This document shows, in pieces, positions 16,878-25,686 of a stretch of 64,000 nt of DNA. The stretch's first letter is position 1, and every line of letters starts with the position of its first letter. The stretch comes from Roseovarius sp. 217. GTDB taxonomy: Bacteria; Pseudomonadota; Alphaproteobacteria; Rhodobacterales; Rhodobacteraceae. Both the position numbers and the translations under genes were made by a program. Location of the stretch: contig NZ_CH902584.1 of assembly GCF_000152845.1 (NCBI RefSeq), positions 1,266,270-1,330,269 on the forward strand, written 5' to 3'. The notes under the pieces are model-generated. The model saw only the letters and a list, made by a program, of their open reading frames with translations, had not been told where the DNA came from and searched no databases.

Positions 16878-18479
16878 TCACGCCTGTCGTGCTGGCGTGT
16901 CGTGGTCGATCATGTCAGGCTCATCGGGGACGATGATCCGATGTAGCAAATCCTCTTTGGGCGCGAGCGCCGGGTAGATGGAGAGGAACGCGCCGATGAT
17001 CAGATAGCCCGTCGTGATCCCGTCAAGCTGTGGCATTTGCAGGGTGTGAGAATGGATCACCCCGACAGAACTGAGCGCCGCAGCCGCGATGGCAAACGCT
17101 CCAGCCATCCGAAAGCGCGCATCAATCACGTCCGCCACGATGGCCCCCCAGACCAAACCGGTGATGATCGCCCCTTGGCTGAGCGCCAGATGACCCTCGA
17201 AATGCGCCCCCTCCATGAGCATCGCGGCGGTGAGGTTCTCGTCGCCCAGCGCGGGCAGGCCCTCGACTCCGGTGCTGCGCAGCGCGTTCATGAGCGAGCC
17301 CCATTTCACCACCAGGAAGCCAGAAATATGCGGCAGGATCGCAAAGGTCACTGCGGCCATATGCATGGGCTTGACCGCCCAGGCCGTGTTGGTGATCAGG
17401 CTCACCGAAACAAAGACCAGCACAGGCGCGGCAGCAGCAAGCGGGATCAACGCCGCGAGAAAAGAGAGAAAGCCAAGAAACGCTGCTGCCCCAATGACGA
17501 AGGCCACGCCGACGATATACCCGGCATGGGCGTCGAGACGCTTGTACGCGGGATGGCCGATATAGACCGTGGTCGGAAAGGGCGAGCCGAACACCGCACC
17601 GATCATCGTACCCACGCCATCTGTGATCTGACAGAGCCCAACCGGATAGCTGTCTCCGGCGGCTTCGGCGGATTCAACGTTGTTCATTGTCTCGATGAAA
17701 TTGTAGATCTGCACCGGAATCAGTACGAGGAACAACTCGGGATTGGCGAAGAGATACTGTACCCCGACAATCAGGTCGCCGAAATAGGGCAAAGGCGGGT
17801 AAAAGCCCACACCGCTCAGGTCGATGCGGGACTCGCCCAAGAAAATCCCGATTACGGTGCCGACAACAATGGCCACCAGACCCGCGGGGACGTTGCCCGG
17901 CAAGCGAAAGCGCCCGATCAACCCCCAGAGGATGAACAAGAGCGCGGCAAAGCCGATCACCGGATGCTCGAAAATCTCGGCCAGCGGCACGGAGCCGATG
18001 AACACCAGCGCAATGCCGCAAAGCGTACCCAGCATTCCGGCACGTGGGGTGATCCGCTTGAGAAACGGGCCGACAATGGCCCCCATTGCCGCGACGATAC
18101 CTCCGATGAAGCCCGCCCCGATTCCGACTTGCCAAGCCAGCAGTGGATCCTGCGTGGCCCAATAGATCGGCCCGATCACGCCAAAGAGATAGACGAACAT
18201 CACCGGCGTCGAGATGCCGTAAGGCAGCGCGGTGACATCCTTTTGTTGTTTCTGAGCCGTCCATTTTGCGAGCCAGGTGTACACCGCAACGCCGGCCAGA
18301 ATGGCGATTGCCGCGCCGGGCACGATCCGTCCAAAGACGATCTCTGCGGGCATCTGGAACACGAACTGACAGATCCCAGACAGGATCAGCAGGTTGACGA
18401 GATTGTCTGTAAAAAGTGCCCAGAAGGCACTAAAATCGCTGCTCGTGAACAGCTTGTAGTTGTAACTCCTCCCGTCCAT
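16878..18479 (-). CDS. NCS2-family purine permease (xanthine/uracil permease type)
   Basis: 533 residues with about 12-13 hydrophobic segments. Conserved NCS2 features: LPYGISTPVMFVY near the first third and VQIYNFIETMNNVESAEAAG with the substrate-site Glu. Placed between xdhC and guaD, it very likely imports xanthine, guanine or hypoxanthine. GAGGAGGAG lies 6 nt before the ATG at 18479, an unusually strong ribosome site; the longer frame to 18572 would overlap xdhC. Confidence 0.88.
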   Translation of the reverse strand: MDGRSYNYKLFTSSDFSAFWALFTDNLVNLLILSGICQFVFQMPAEIVFGRIVPGAAIAILAGVAVYTWLAKWTAQKQQKDVTALPYGISTPVMFVYLFGVIGPIYWATQDPLLAWQVGIGAGFIGGIVAAMGAIVGPFLKRITPRAGMLGTLCGIALVFIGSVPLAEIFEHPVIGFAALLFILWGLIGRFRLPGNVPAGLVAIVVGTVIGIFLGESRIDLSGVGFYPPLPYFGDLIVGVQYLFANPELFLVLIPVQIYNFIETMNNVESAEAAGDSYPVGLCQITDGVGTMIGAVFGSPFPTTVYIGHPAYKRLDAHAGYIVGVAFVIGAAAFLGFLSFLAALIPLAAAAPVLVFVSVSLITNTAWAVKPMHMAAVTFAILPHISGFLVVKWGSLMNALRSTGVEGLPALGDENLTAAMLMEGAHFEGHLALSQGAIITGLVWGAIVADVIDARFRMAGAFAIAAAALSSVGVIHSHTLQMPQLDGITTGYLIIGAFLSIYPALAPKEDLLHRIIVPDEPDMIDHDTPARQA

Positions 18480-18522
18480 GACGGTCTCCTCCTCTGATAG
18501 GACCGGCCCAGCCTGACGACTG

Positions 18523-19404
18523 TCAGGCCAATTTCCCCTCCCGGTCGTCCTTGTGCCCCAAATGGGGCGCATCCTTGGCCCCGGCGGGGGCGATCGCGGC
18601 AGTGTCAGAGGTCAATTCAGCGATCACCTCGGCCACCACGAAGGCGGCGATGACGCTGGGCCGCTTGTCGCGGCTACCGCGTGCCCCGATGGGGCAATTC
18701 AGATCGTCGATGGGTTGTCCGTCACAATGCCGCTGCGCCCATTTCCCAAACTTGGCGCGCTTGCTGGCTGAGCCGATCATGCCGATATAGGCTGCATCGC
18801 CCCGGCTCAGCGCTGCGGCTGTCAGCAGGAAATCAAGGCCGTGATCATGGGTCAGAACGATATAGGCGCTTCCCGCTGGCGCGGTGGCAATCGCGGCTTC
18901 AGGCAGGACACTCACTTGCATCTCCACCGCTGCAGTGCAGAGCGCTATCTCTTCGGGGCGCGTGTCGATGAGCAGGCAGCGCACCGGCAAGTGCTGAAAT
19001 TGGTTGGCGAGCGCCCGTCCGACATGGCCGGCGCCCAAAACATAGACATGTGGGAGGGCTGCATCACGCTGAGTTACCCGCTCCTCGGCGGCGCGCTTAT
19101 CAGAGAGCCGCATGCGGTTGAGCCCAAGCTCGACACGCCCGCCGCAACATTGCCCGATCTCGGGACCAAGAGGCAGATCGAGTGCCTTGGTCAGGACATC
19201 TTCGCGCAGCATCGCGCGGGCCGCGTCGATGGCGCGAAACTCCATCTGCCCGCCGCCAATCGTGCCCCAGAGTGCATTGGCGGCGACAAACATCTCGGTT
19301 CCCTCATTCCGAGGGGACGAGCCGCGCACCCGTGTCAGAACAACCCGGATGACCGAGACCTGAGCGGCGAAAAATGCACGCAGCGAAGGGGCGGAAGCGG
19401 CCAT
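18523..19404 (-). CDS. xdhC: Xanthine dehydrogenase accessory protein XdhC
   Basis: 293 residues. XdhC inserts sulphurated molybdenum cofactor into XdhB. Visible are SSPRNEGTEMFV, GTIGGGQMEF, the conserved cysteines in GQCCGG, and a Rossmann fold YVLGAGHVGRAL followed by LTHDHGLDF and GMIGSASKRAKF. It follows xdhB by 3 nt, as in most alphaproteobacteria. Confidence 0.95.
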   Translation of the reverse strand: MAASAPSLRAFFAAQVSVIRVVLTRVRGSSPRNEGTEMFVAANALWGTIGGGQMEFRAIDAARAMLREDVLTKALDLPLGPEIGQCCGGRVELGLNRMRLSDKRAAEERVTQRDAALPHVYVLGAGHVGRALANQFQHLPVRCLLIDTRPEEIALCTAAVEMQVSVLPEAAIATAPAGSAYIVLTHDHGLDFLLTAAALSRGDAAYIGMIGSASKRAKFGKWAQRHCDGQPIDDLNCPIGARGSRDKRPSVIAAFVVAEVIAELTSDTAAIAPAGAKDAPHLGHKDDREGKLA

Positions 19405-19407
19405 GGC

Positions 19408-21726
19408 TTAGCACCCCCCTTGTAGGCGCGCGACCGCCATCAGGATGCGTTCGGGCGTCGCCGGGGCATCAAGGCGCGGACACTCACGATAGTCTGTCAC
19501 TGAGGCCACCGCCATCGACAGGGCCTCGAACACCGAGATCCCCAGCATGAAAGGCGGCTCTCCTACGGCCTTGGAGCGCTTGATTGTCAGTTCTCGGTTC
19601 TCGGACCAATCGGCGAGCTTGACGTTGAAGATACGTGGCCGGTCCGACGCCAGCGGAATCTTATAGGTCGAGGGCGCATGGGTACGCAAACGCCCGGCAT
19701 CATCCCACCACAATTCCTCTGTGGTGAGCCATCCCATGCCCTGAATGAACGCGCCCTCAACCTGCCCTTTGTCGAGAGCCGGGTTCAGCGAGAGGCCTAC
19801 ATCGTGCAAGATATCGCTCCGCTCGACGCGGTATTCGCCGGTCAGGGTGTCGATAACCACCTCGGAACAGGCCGCGCCATAGGCGAAATAATAGAACGGC
19901 CGCCCCTGACCCCTGGCGCGGTCCCAGTGGATCTTTGGCGTCTTGTAAAATCCGGCTGTCGAGAGCTGCACTCGGGCCATATAAGCCTGCCGGATGAAGG
20001 CGTCAAAGCTCATGACCTCGCGCCCGACATGCACTTCGTTCGGCTTGAACACCACCGAATCGGCGGCCACATCCCATTTCTCGGCAGCAAAGTGGATAAG
20101 ACGGGCCTTGATCTGTTCCACCGCATCGAGGGCCGCCATTCCGTTCAGGTCCGAGCCGCTGGACGCTGCCGTGGCGGAGGTGTTGGGTACTTTCTCGGTG
20201 GTGGTGCGTGTTATCTTGATCCGTTCGAAATCGACCTGAAAAGCCTCGGCAACCACTTGCGCGACCTTGGTGTTGAGCCCCTGCCCCATCTCGGTTCCAC
20301 CGTGATTGAGGTGGATCGAGCCATCATTGTAGACATGCACGAGGGCACCGGCCTGATTGTACCAGGTCGCAGTGAAGGAAATGCCGAACTTGACCGGAGT
20401 GAGCGCGATGCCTTTTTTCAGGACCGGAGAGGTGCGGTTGAAGGCGAGGATGTCCTGCCGCCTCCGGCGATACTCCGCGCCTTGTTCCAATTCGCTGACC
20501 AGTCGCTCGAGGATGTTGTCTTCGACCGTCTGGTGATAGGGCGTGACGTCGCGGCCGTCAGGGCCATAGAAATTCGCCTTGCGGATATCGAGAGGGTCCT
20601 GACCAAGGGCATAGGCGATCTCTTCGATCATCCGTTCGGCAGCGATCACGCCCTGCGGCCCACCAAAACCGCGGAATGCGGTATTGGACACGGTGTTGGT
20701 TTTCATTGGATGACTCTGAAGGCGCACATTCGGATAGAAATAGGCGTTGTCGGCATGAAACAGCGCCCGGTCCGTCACGGGCCCCGAGAGATCCGCCGAG
20801 AATCCGCAGCGCGCCGCAAAATCGCCTTCAACGGCCAGAATCCGACCTGTCCCGTCAAAGGCCACATCATAATCGATCACGAAATCATGTCGCTTTCCCG
20901 TCGCGGTCATGTCTTGGTCACGGTCGGGACGGATTTTGACGGCGCGGTTCCACTTCTTTGCGGCCAAGGCGGCGACAACGCAAAAGAGGTTCATCTGGCT
21001 TTCCTTGCCACCGAATCCGCCACCCATGCGGCGCACGTTCACCACAACTGCGTTGGACGGTACACCGAGCACATGGGCCACCATGTGCTGCGCCTCGGAG
21101 GGGTGTTGGGTCGAGCAATGCACGATCACGTCATCATCCTCGCCGGGAATGGCAAAGGCGATCTGGCCTTCGAGATACATGTGATCCTGTCCGCCAACAT
21201 GCATCCGTCCCCTTATGCGGTGCGGTGCGGCGTCCTGTGCCGGGGTCACCGCACCGCGCGTCAGCGTCAGGGGGGCGGTGACGTAAGGATACCCCGCCTC
21301 CTGCGCCGCAATTGGGTCGAGCGCATGTGGCAACGGTTCATGATCCACCTTTGCCAGCTCGGCAGCGCGCCGGGCAAGATCGCGGGTCTCGGCGATGACG
21401 GCAAAGAGCGGCTGGCCGTGGAACTGAATGGTTTCGGTGGGGAAAACCGGCTCATCGTTGAGATTGGTGGGGCTGATGTCGTTGGCACCCGGTATGTCTG
21501 CAGCGGTCAGCACACCGACAACACCAGGCGCAGCACGGACTTGCGACAGGTCTATCCCGATCAGGCGGGCATGGGCCACGTCCGAGACGCCGAGATAAGC
21601 ATGAAGCGCACCATCGGGCAGGGCGATATCATCGGTAAAATCCGCCTTGCCCGTTACATGTTTGGTTGCGCTGTCATGGATGCGACCGGTATGGACGGCC
21701 CCAATGAGTGAAACGGCGTCTTTCAT
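19408..21726 (-). CDS. xdhB: Xanthine dehydrogenase molybdopterin-binding subunit
   Basis: 772 residues. Large subunit that hydroxylates hypoxanthine and xanthine to urate. Moco-domain features include GQDHMYLEGQIA, RRMGGGFGGKE, AFRGFGGPQG, GGTEMGQGLNTK, and C-terminal VGEPPFMLG with the catalytic Glu region. No truncation seen. It sits 21 nt after xdhA and 3 nt before xdhC. Confidence 0.96.
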   Translation of the reverse strand: MKDAVSLIGAVHTGRIHDSATKHVTGKADFTDDIALPDGALHAYLGVSDVAHARLIGIDLSQVRAAPGVVGVLTAADIPGANDISPTNLNDEPVFPTETIQFHGQPLFAVIAETRDLARRAAELAKVDHEPLPHALDPIAAQEAGYPYVTAPLTLTRGAVTPAQDAAPHRIRGRMHVGGQDHMYLEGQIAFAIPGEDDDVIVHCSTQHPSEAQHMVAHVLGVPSNAVVVNVRRMGGGFGGKESQMNLFCVVAALAAKKWNRAVKIRPDRDQDMTATGKRHDFVIDYDVAFDGTGRILAVEGDFAARCGFSADLSGPVTDRALFHADNAYFYPNVRLQSHPMKTNTVSNTAFRGFGGPQGVIAAERMIEEIAYALGQDPLDIRKANFYGPDGRDVTPYHQTVEDNILERLVSELEQGAEYRRRRQDILAFNRTSPVLKKGIALTPVKFGISFTATWYNQAGALVHVYNDGSIHLNHGGTEMGQGLNTKVAQVVAEAFQVDFERIKITRTTTEKVPNTSATAASSGSDLNGMAALDAVEQIKARLIHFAAEKWDVAADSVVFKPNEVHVGREVMSFDAFIRQAYMARVQLSTAGFYKTPKIHWDRARGQGRPFYYFAYGAACSEVVIDTLTGEYRVERSDILHDVGLSLNPALDKGQVEGAFIQGMGWLTTEELWWDDAGRLRTHAPSTYKIPLASDRPRIFNVKLADWSENRELTIKRSKAVGEPPFMLGISVFEALSMAVASVTDYRECPRLDAPATPERILMAVARLQGGC

Positions 21727-21747
21727 AGTCTCGTCTCCTTCTCTGGG

Positions 21748-23211
21748 TCAGGTCATAGCGAGGCGCACGGGGGCATCCGTCGCGGTTGCGCGCTCCAGAT
21801 AGAACCGACGCAGCAGGTTCTGGGCCGAAAGCATCCGATAGGCCGCAGAGGCGCGCCAATCGCTCAGCGGCGAGAAATCCTGGGTCAGGGCTTGTGCGGC
21901 GGCTTCGAAACTCTCGCGGACCCAAGGCTGACCTTCGAGAGCGGTTTCTGCCGCTGTGGCACGTCTGGGCGTGGCGGCCATTCCGCCGAAGGCGATGCGT
22001 GCCTTGTGGATGGTCCCGTTTGTCACGGTCATGTTTATGCCGACGGCCACGGCAGAAATATCCTCGTCACGCCGCTTGGAAATCTTGTAGGCCGCGTTCA
22101 GATCGTTCGGGCCGGGCAAAGGCACGCGAATGCTTTCGATGAACTCACCCGGCTGGCGGTCCTGCTTGCCATAGTCGATGAAGAAGTCCTGCAACCGCAA
22201 CGTGCGGCGCTCCGGTCCCCGGCGCAGGATGATCTCTGCACCGAGGGCCATCAGCACCGGCGGTGCATCCCCGATAGGCGAGCCGTTCGCGATATTGCCG
22301 CCAACCGTGCCCATGTTGCGCACCTGCCAACCGCCGATGCGATCCCAATAGGACGACAGGTGCGGCAAATGCTCGGATAGAAGGTCGCGACACTCGGTAT
22401 AGCTGGCGCCCGCACCGATCAGGAGATGCGCTCCCACTCTCTCGACGGTCTTCAGGTCTTCGAGGTGGTCCGTGAAAATGGCGGGCCCTATCACGCGCAG
22501 AAACTTCGTGACCCAGAGACCCACATCGGTTGCACCGGCCACAAAAGTCGCATCCGGGTAGGCGAGCAAGCAATCGGCAAGATCATCAATGCTGGCCGGC
22601 AGGATACTGAGATTGGTCTCGGGCCCGGAGACAACGCGCCTGTTGTCTTTCAACGCGGTTAGGCGGGAAATATTGTGCTCGCGCTCGGTGTTCAGATGAT
22701 CCGAGGTGGGCGTACCGTAGCGGCTGACCGCAGCGGCGGCGCGAATGATCGGCTGATAGCCTGTGCAGCGGCACAGGTTGCCTTGCAGGGCGGTTTCGAT
22801 CTGCGTTTCGGTCGGCTCGGGCACCTGCATCCAAAGCGCATAGAGAGACATAACGAAGCCGGGGGTGCAGAAGCCGCATTGGCTTGCGTGATGCTCGACC
22901 ATCGCCTGTTGCACCGGGTGCAAGCGGCCATCCGGGCCGGCAAGATGTTCGATCGTGACAACGTGACACCCATCGACCGAGGCAAGAAACCGAATGCAGG
23001 CGTTAACCGGCACATAATTGAGGCCTGACGCGTCGAGACGGCCGACAAGGACGGTGCAGGCGCCGCAATCGCCTTCAGCACAACCCTCCTTGGTGCCCGT
23101 TAGGCGGCGCTCCAATCGCAAATAATCCAGCAGTGTCCGGCTCGCCTCTACGTTGGGCACGCACATGTCGTGACCATTGAGAATAAAGCGGACATCGGTG
23201 CGATGCGTCAT
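21748..23211 (-). CDS. xdhA: Xanthine dehydrogenase small subunit (2Fe-2S and FAD)
   Basis: 487 residues. N-terminal ferredoxin-like cluster (EGCAEGDCGACTV), then the second cluster (CGFCTPGFVMS ... CRCTGYQPI), then an FAD-binding domain with FVAGATDVGLWV and TVGGNIANGSPIGD. First gene of the minus-strand operon and divergent from a LysR gene; the operator candidate at 23306 lies between them. Confidence 0.96.
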   Translation of the reverse strand: MTHRTDVRFILNGHDMCVPNVEASRTLLDYLRLERRLTGTKEGCAEGDCGACTVLVGRLDASGLNYVPVNACIRFLASVDGCHVVTIEHLAGPDGRLHPVQQAMVEHHASQCGFCTPGFVMSLYALWMQVPEPTETQIETALQGNLCRCTGYQPIIRAAAAVSRYGTPTSDHLNTEREHNISRLTALKDNRRVVSGPETNLSILPASIDDLADCLLAYPDATFVAGATDVGLWVTKFLRVIGPAIFTDHLEDLKTVERVGAHLLIGAGASYTECRDLLSEHLPHLSSYWDRIGGWQVRNMGTVGGNIANGSPIGDAPPVLMALGAEIILRRGPERRTLRLQDFFIDYGKQDRQPGEFIESIRVPLPGPNDLNAAYKISKRRDEDISAVAVGINMTVTNGTIHKARIAFGGMAATPRRATAAETALEGQPWVRESFEAAAQALTQDFSPLSDWRASAAYRMLSAQNLLRRFYLERATATDAPVRLAMT

Positions 23212-23305
23212 GGTCTCCTCCCACTAAGCGGGCCTTGCGGCCGATGAACATGGATCACCATAGAAGCAAGGATTTGCCGCGACAATCACCGGAATCGGCA
23301 AACAC

Positions 23306-23324
23306 TTTCAACAAATCGTTGAAA
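23306..23324. promoter_or_regulatory. Candidate LysR operator between xdhA and lysR
   Basis: TTTCAAC-AAATC-GTTGAAA is a perfect 7-bp inverted repeat containing a T-N11-A core, the hallmark of LysR-type operators. It lies 46 nt before the lysR start and 95 nt before xdhA. Pattern seen directly; binding by the adjacent regulator is inference. Confidence 0.6.
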
Positions 23325-23369
23325 AAAGCGCCGCGACGGTGCAGGCTGGATCGGAGCTGGAGAAAGTGT

Positions 23370-24269
23370 ATGTCGTATATAGAGAGCTTGCGGGTCTTTG
23401 TCAGGGTCATGGAATTGGGCAGCATTACCTCGGGTGGCCGTGATCTGCGGCTGACCCCGGCAGTAGCCAGCAAGCGCCTGAAGGAACTCGAGAAACGCCT
23501 TGGTGTGCGGCTTTTCAACAGGACCACCCGGTCGATGATGCCAACCGAGGTGGGCACGGTCTTTTACGAGGAAGCCAGAGCCGTGCTGCTCGCGCTCGAC
23601 CATGCCGAGGCACGCGTGGCGAGCTTCTCTGAAGTGCCTCGGGGCGCAATTCGTATTACCGCACCGCTCGGAGTCGGGCGCAGGATCGTTGCGCCATTGG
23701 TGCCGGAATTCACCGACCGCTATCCGGAAACCGAGATTAGAATGCGGCTGTCGGATCGCAAGGTCGATATTCTTGCCGACGGTCAGGATGTTGCGTTCTT
23801 TGTCGGAGACCCCGGCGAATCCACCATGAAACTGCGCAAGTTCGCTGATTGTGATCGTGTGCTTTGTGCCGCGCCAAGCTATCTGACGCGGGCTGGCATA
23901 CCCAGGACGCCGGACGACCTAATGCACGGCCATAACTGTCTCTTGCTGCGATACCCGAGGTCGCCAGAGTATTTCTGGACATTGCGCACGGATATGGGAG
24001 CGCGCAGGCTTGACGTCCAGGGCAAATATGACGCCGACGACGGCGACGTTCTGACCGATTGGGCGCTAGCGGGTCGAGGGATCGTGAACAAACCACGATT
24101 TGATATCCGTGAGCATCTGGAAAGTGGACGGCTGGTCGAGGTTCTCCCCGACACGCCGCCGATGCCGACGATCTTTGGCTGTCTTTATCCGCACAAGAAG
24201 CTTCAGGATCCCAAGGTGCGGCTTTTCGTCGAGTATATCGCGCGGCAGTGTAAACGCTATTTTGCCTGA
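23370..24269 (+). CDS. LysR family regulator of the purine locus
   Basis: 299 residues from the ATG at 23370 (GGAGAAA upstream). N-terminal winged HTH (GSITSGGRDLRLTPAVASKRLKELE) and a C-terminal periplasmic-binding-like sensor domain ([19 protein letters not shown]). Divergent from xdhA and next to the convergent allE, so it probably responds to a purine-degradation intermediate. Clearly paralogous to the LysR at 27593. Confidence 0.9.
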   Translation: MSYIESLRVFVRVMELGSITSGGRDLRLTPAVASKRLKELEKRLGVRLFNRTTRSMMPTEVGTVFYEEARAVLLALDHAEARVASFSEVPRGAIRITAPLGVGRRIVAPLVPEFTDRYPETEIRMRLSDRKVDILADGQDVAFFVGDPGESTMKLRKFADCDRVLCAAPSYLTRAGIPRTPDDLMHGHNCLLLRYPRSPEYFWTLRTDMGARRLDVQGKYDADDGDVLTDWALAGRGIVNKPRFDIREHLESGRLVEVLPDTPPMPTIFGCLYPHKKLQDPKVRLFVEYIARQCKRYFA

Positions 24270-24275
24270 GGTGTC

Positions 24276-25118
24276 TCAGATGTCGCGAAAGGCTCCGGGC
24301 GGACGCAGCGGCATGTGCCGGTTCACGTCCTTGTAGAGCAAATAGCGGAAGCGGCCTGGACCACCAGCATAGCATGCCTGCGGACAAAAGGCGCGCAACC
24401 ACATGAAATCGCCTGCCTCGACCTCGACCCAATCGGTATTCAACCGGTAAACCGCCTTGCCTTCGAGCACATAGAGGCCGTGCTCCATCACATGCGTTTC
24501 CAGAAAGGGGATTACCGCGCCCGGTTCGAATGTCACCACAGTCACATGCATGTCGTGGCGCAAGTCGGCGGGATCGACAAACCGAGTCGTTGCCCATTTC
24601 CCATCGGTCCCCGGCATCAGCGTGGGCGTGATGTCATTTTCGTTGAGAACAAGAACATCCGGTACATCAAGGTCCTCAACGGCCTCATAGGCCTTGCGGA
24701 TCCAGTGAAAGCGCAAGGGCGCGTCGCCTTGATTGTGCAGGGTCCAACCGCTGGACGGCGGCAGGTAGGCATAGCCGCCTGGCGTCAGTGTGTAGGTCGT
24801 GCCGTTCACGTTGAGCGTTGCTGTGCCCTCGACCACAAACAGCACACCTTGTGCCTGCGCACAAGTCTCGGGACGGTCCGAGCCGCCACCGGGCTGCACC
24901 TCCATGATGTATTGCGAGAAGGTCTCGGCAAAGCCACTCAGGGGCCGGGCGATCACCCAGAGGCGGGTCTCTGTCCAGAAGGGCAGAAAGCTGGTCACGA
25001 TATCGCGCATCGTGCCTTTCGGGATCACCGCATAGGCCTCGGTGAACACGGCGCGGTCAGTCAGAAGTTGGTCTTGTCCGGGGTGCCCCCCGTGGGGTGC
25101 AAAGTATTTGTTGCTCAT
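24276..25118 (-). CDS. allE: (S)-ureidoglycine aminohydrolase
   Basis: 280 residues, bicupin. Releases ammonia from (S)-ureidoglycine, giving (S)-ureidoglycolate. First cupin has LFVVEGTATLNVNG and GGYAYLPPSSGWTLHN; the second has ETHVMEHGLYVLEGKAVY with metal-ligand His/Glu, then GDFMWLRAFCPQACYAGG. The neighbour AllA uses its product. It follows allA by 82 bp on the same strand. Confidence 0.93.
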   Translation of the reverse strand: MSNKYFAPHGGHPGQDQLLTDRAVFTEAYAVIPKGTMRDIVTSFLPFWTETRLWVIARPLSGFAETFSQYIMEVQPGGGSDRPETCAQAQGVLFVVEGTATLNVNGTTYTLTPGGYAYLPPSSGWTLHNQGDAPLRFHWIRKAYEAVEDLDVPDVLVLNENDITPTLMPGTDGKWATTRFVDPADLRHDMHVTVVTFEPGAVIPFLETHVMEHGLYVLEGKAVYRLNTDWVEVEAGDFMWLRAFCPQACYAGGPGRFRYLLYKDVNRHMPLRPPGAFRDI

Positions 25119-25200
25119 GGATCATCCCGATTGTCTAAGGTTCTGTAACGATGTGCGGTGCGATGGCGACGAGCGATCCGGAAAATGATCGCTTTCGCGA

Positions 25201-25686
25201 TCATTGCGTCACGATGATCTCGCGGTCGAACCAGTGCTCCTCAAGGTTCGGCCCCGTGCCGATGCGGTCGATGACAGTGAAGAGGCCCGGCTCTGCCAGG
25301 GGGCACAAAACGCCGTGCCAGATGCCGCGATGATAGTTCACGCCCTGCCCCGGCAGAGTTAGAAAGGCGAGCGGTTGGCCCGGTCCGCCATCCACGTCGG
25401 GGGCGACGACCAAGAGAAACGGCGCGTCGGTCATCGGCAGAAACGCCTGACTGCCGTCGGGGTGGCGTTCTACAAGATCCAGCCTGAAGGGCAGGCTGCG
25501 CGGTTCGGCTTTGAACAAGCTGATGCCGGCGCGGCCATCGGAAAAATCGAGCCGTGCGCGATCATGAAAGCGACCACACATCCCAGCGTTGATGATCAAG
25601 TCGGGCGGACCACTCGTATCGAGAACGTCGCCAAAAGGCGCAAACGCCTCTCCGGTCAGCGGCCGGATTTTAACGATCTCGGTCAT
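25201..25686 (-). CDS. allA: Ureidoglycolate lyase
   Basis: 161 residues, normal length. Splits (S)-ureidoglycolate to glyoxylate and urea. Family motifs: EAFAPFGDV at the N-terminus, VERHPDGSQAFLPM, and GVNYHRGIWHGVLCPL. The start overlaps the stop of the upstream bifunctional allantoinase gene in an ATGA junction, so the two are co-translated. Confidence 0.94.
   Translation of the reverse strand: MTEIVKIRPLTGEAFAPFGDVLDTSGPPDLIINAGMCGRFHDRARLDFSDGRAGISLFKAEPRSLPFRLDLVERHPDGSQAFLPMTDAPFLLVVAPDVDGGPGQPLAFLTLPGQGVNYHRGIWHGVLCPLAEPGLFTVIDRIGTGPNLEEHWFDREIIVTQ

Noticed and set aside
17037..18497. 486-codon open frame on the plus strand
   Set aside because: Exact antisense of the NCS2 permease; its composition is charged and has no family resemblance, as expected from a GC-rich antisense shadow.
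19678..21711. 677-codon open frame on the plus strand
   Set aside because: Antisense of xdhB, whose own frame has every molybdopterin-domain motif.
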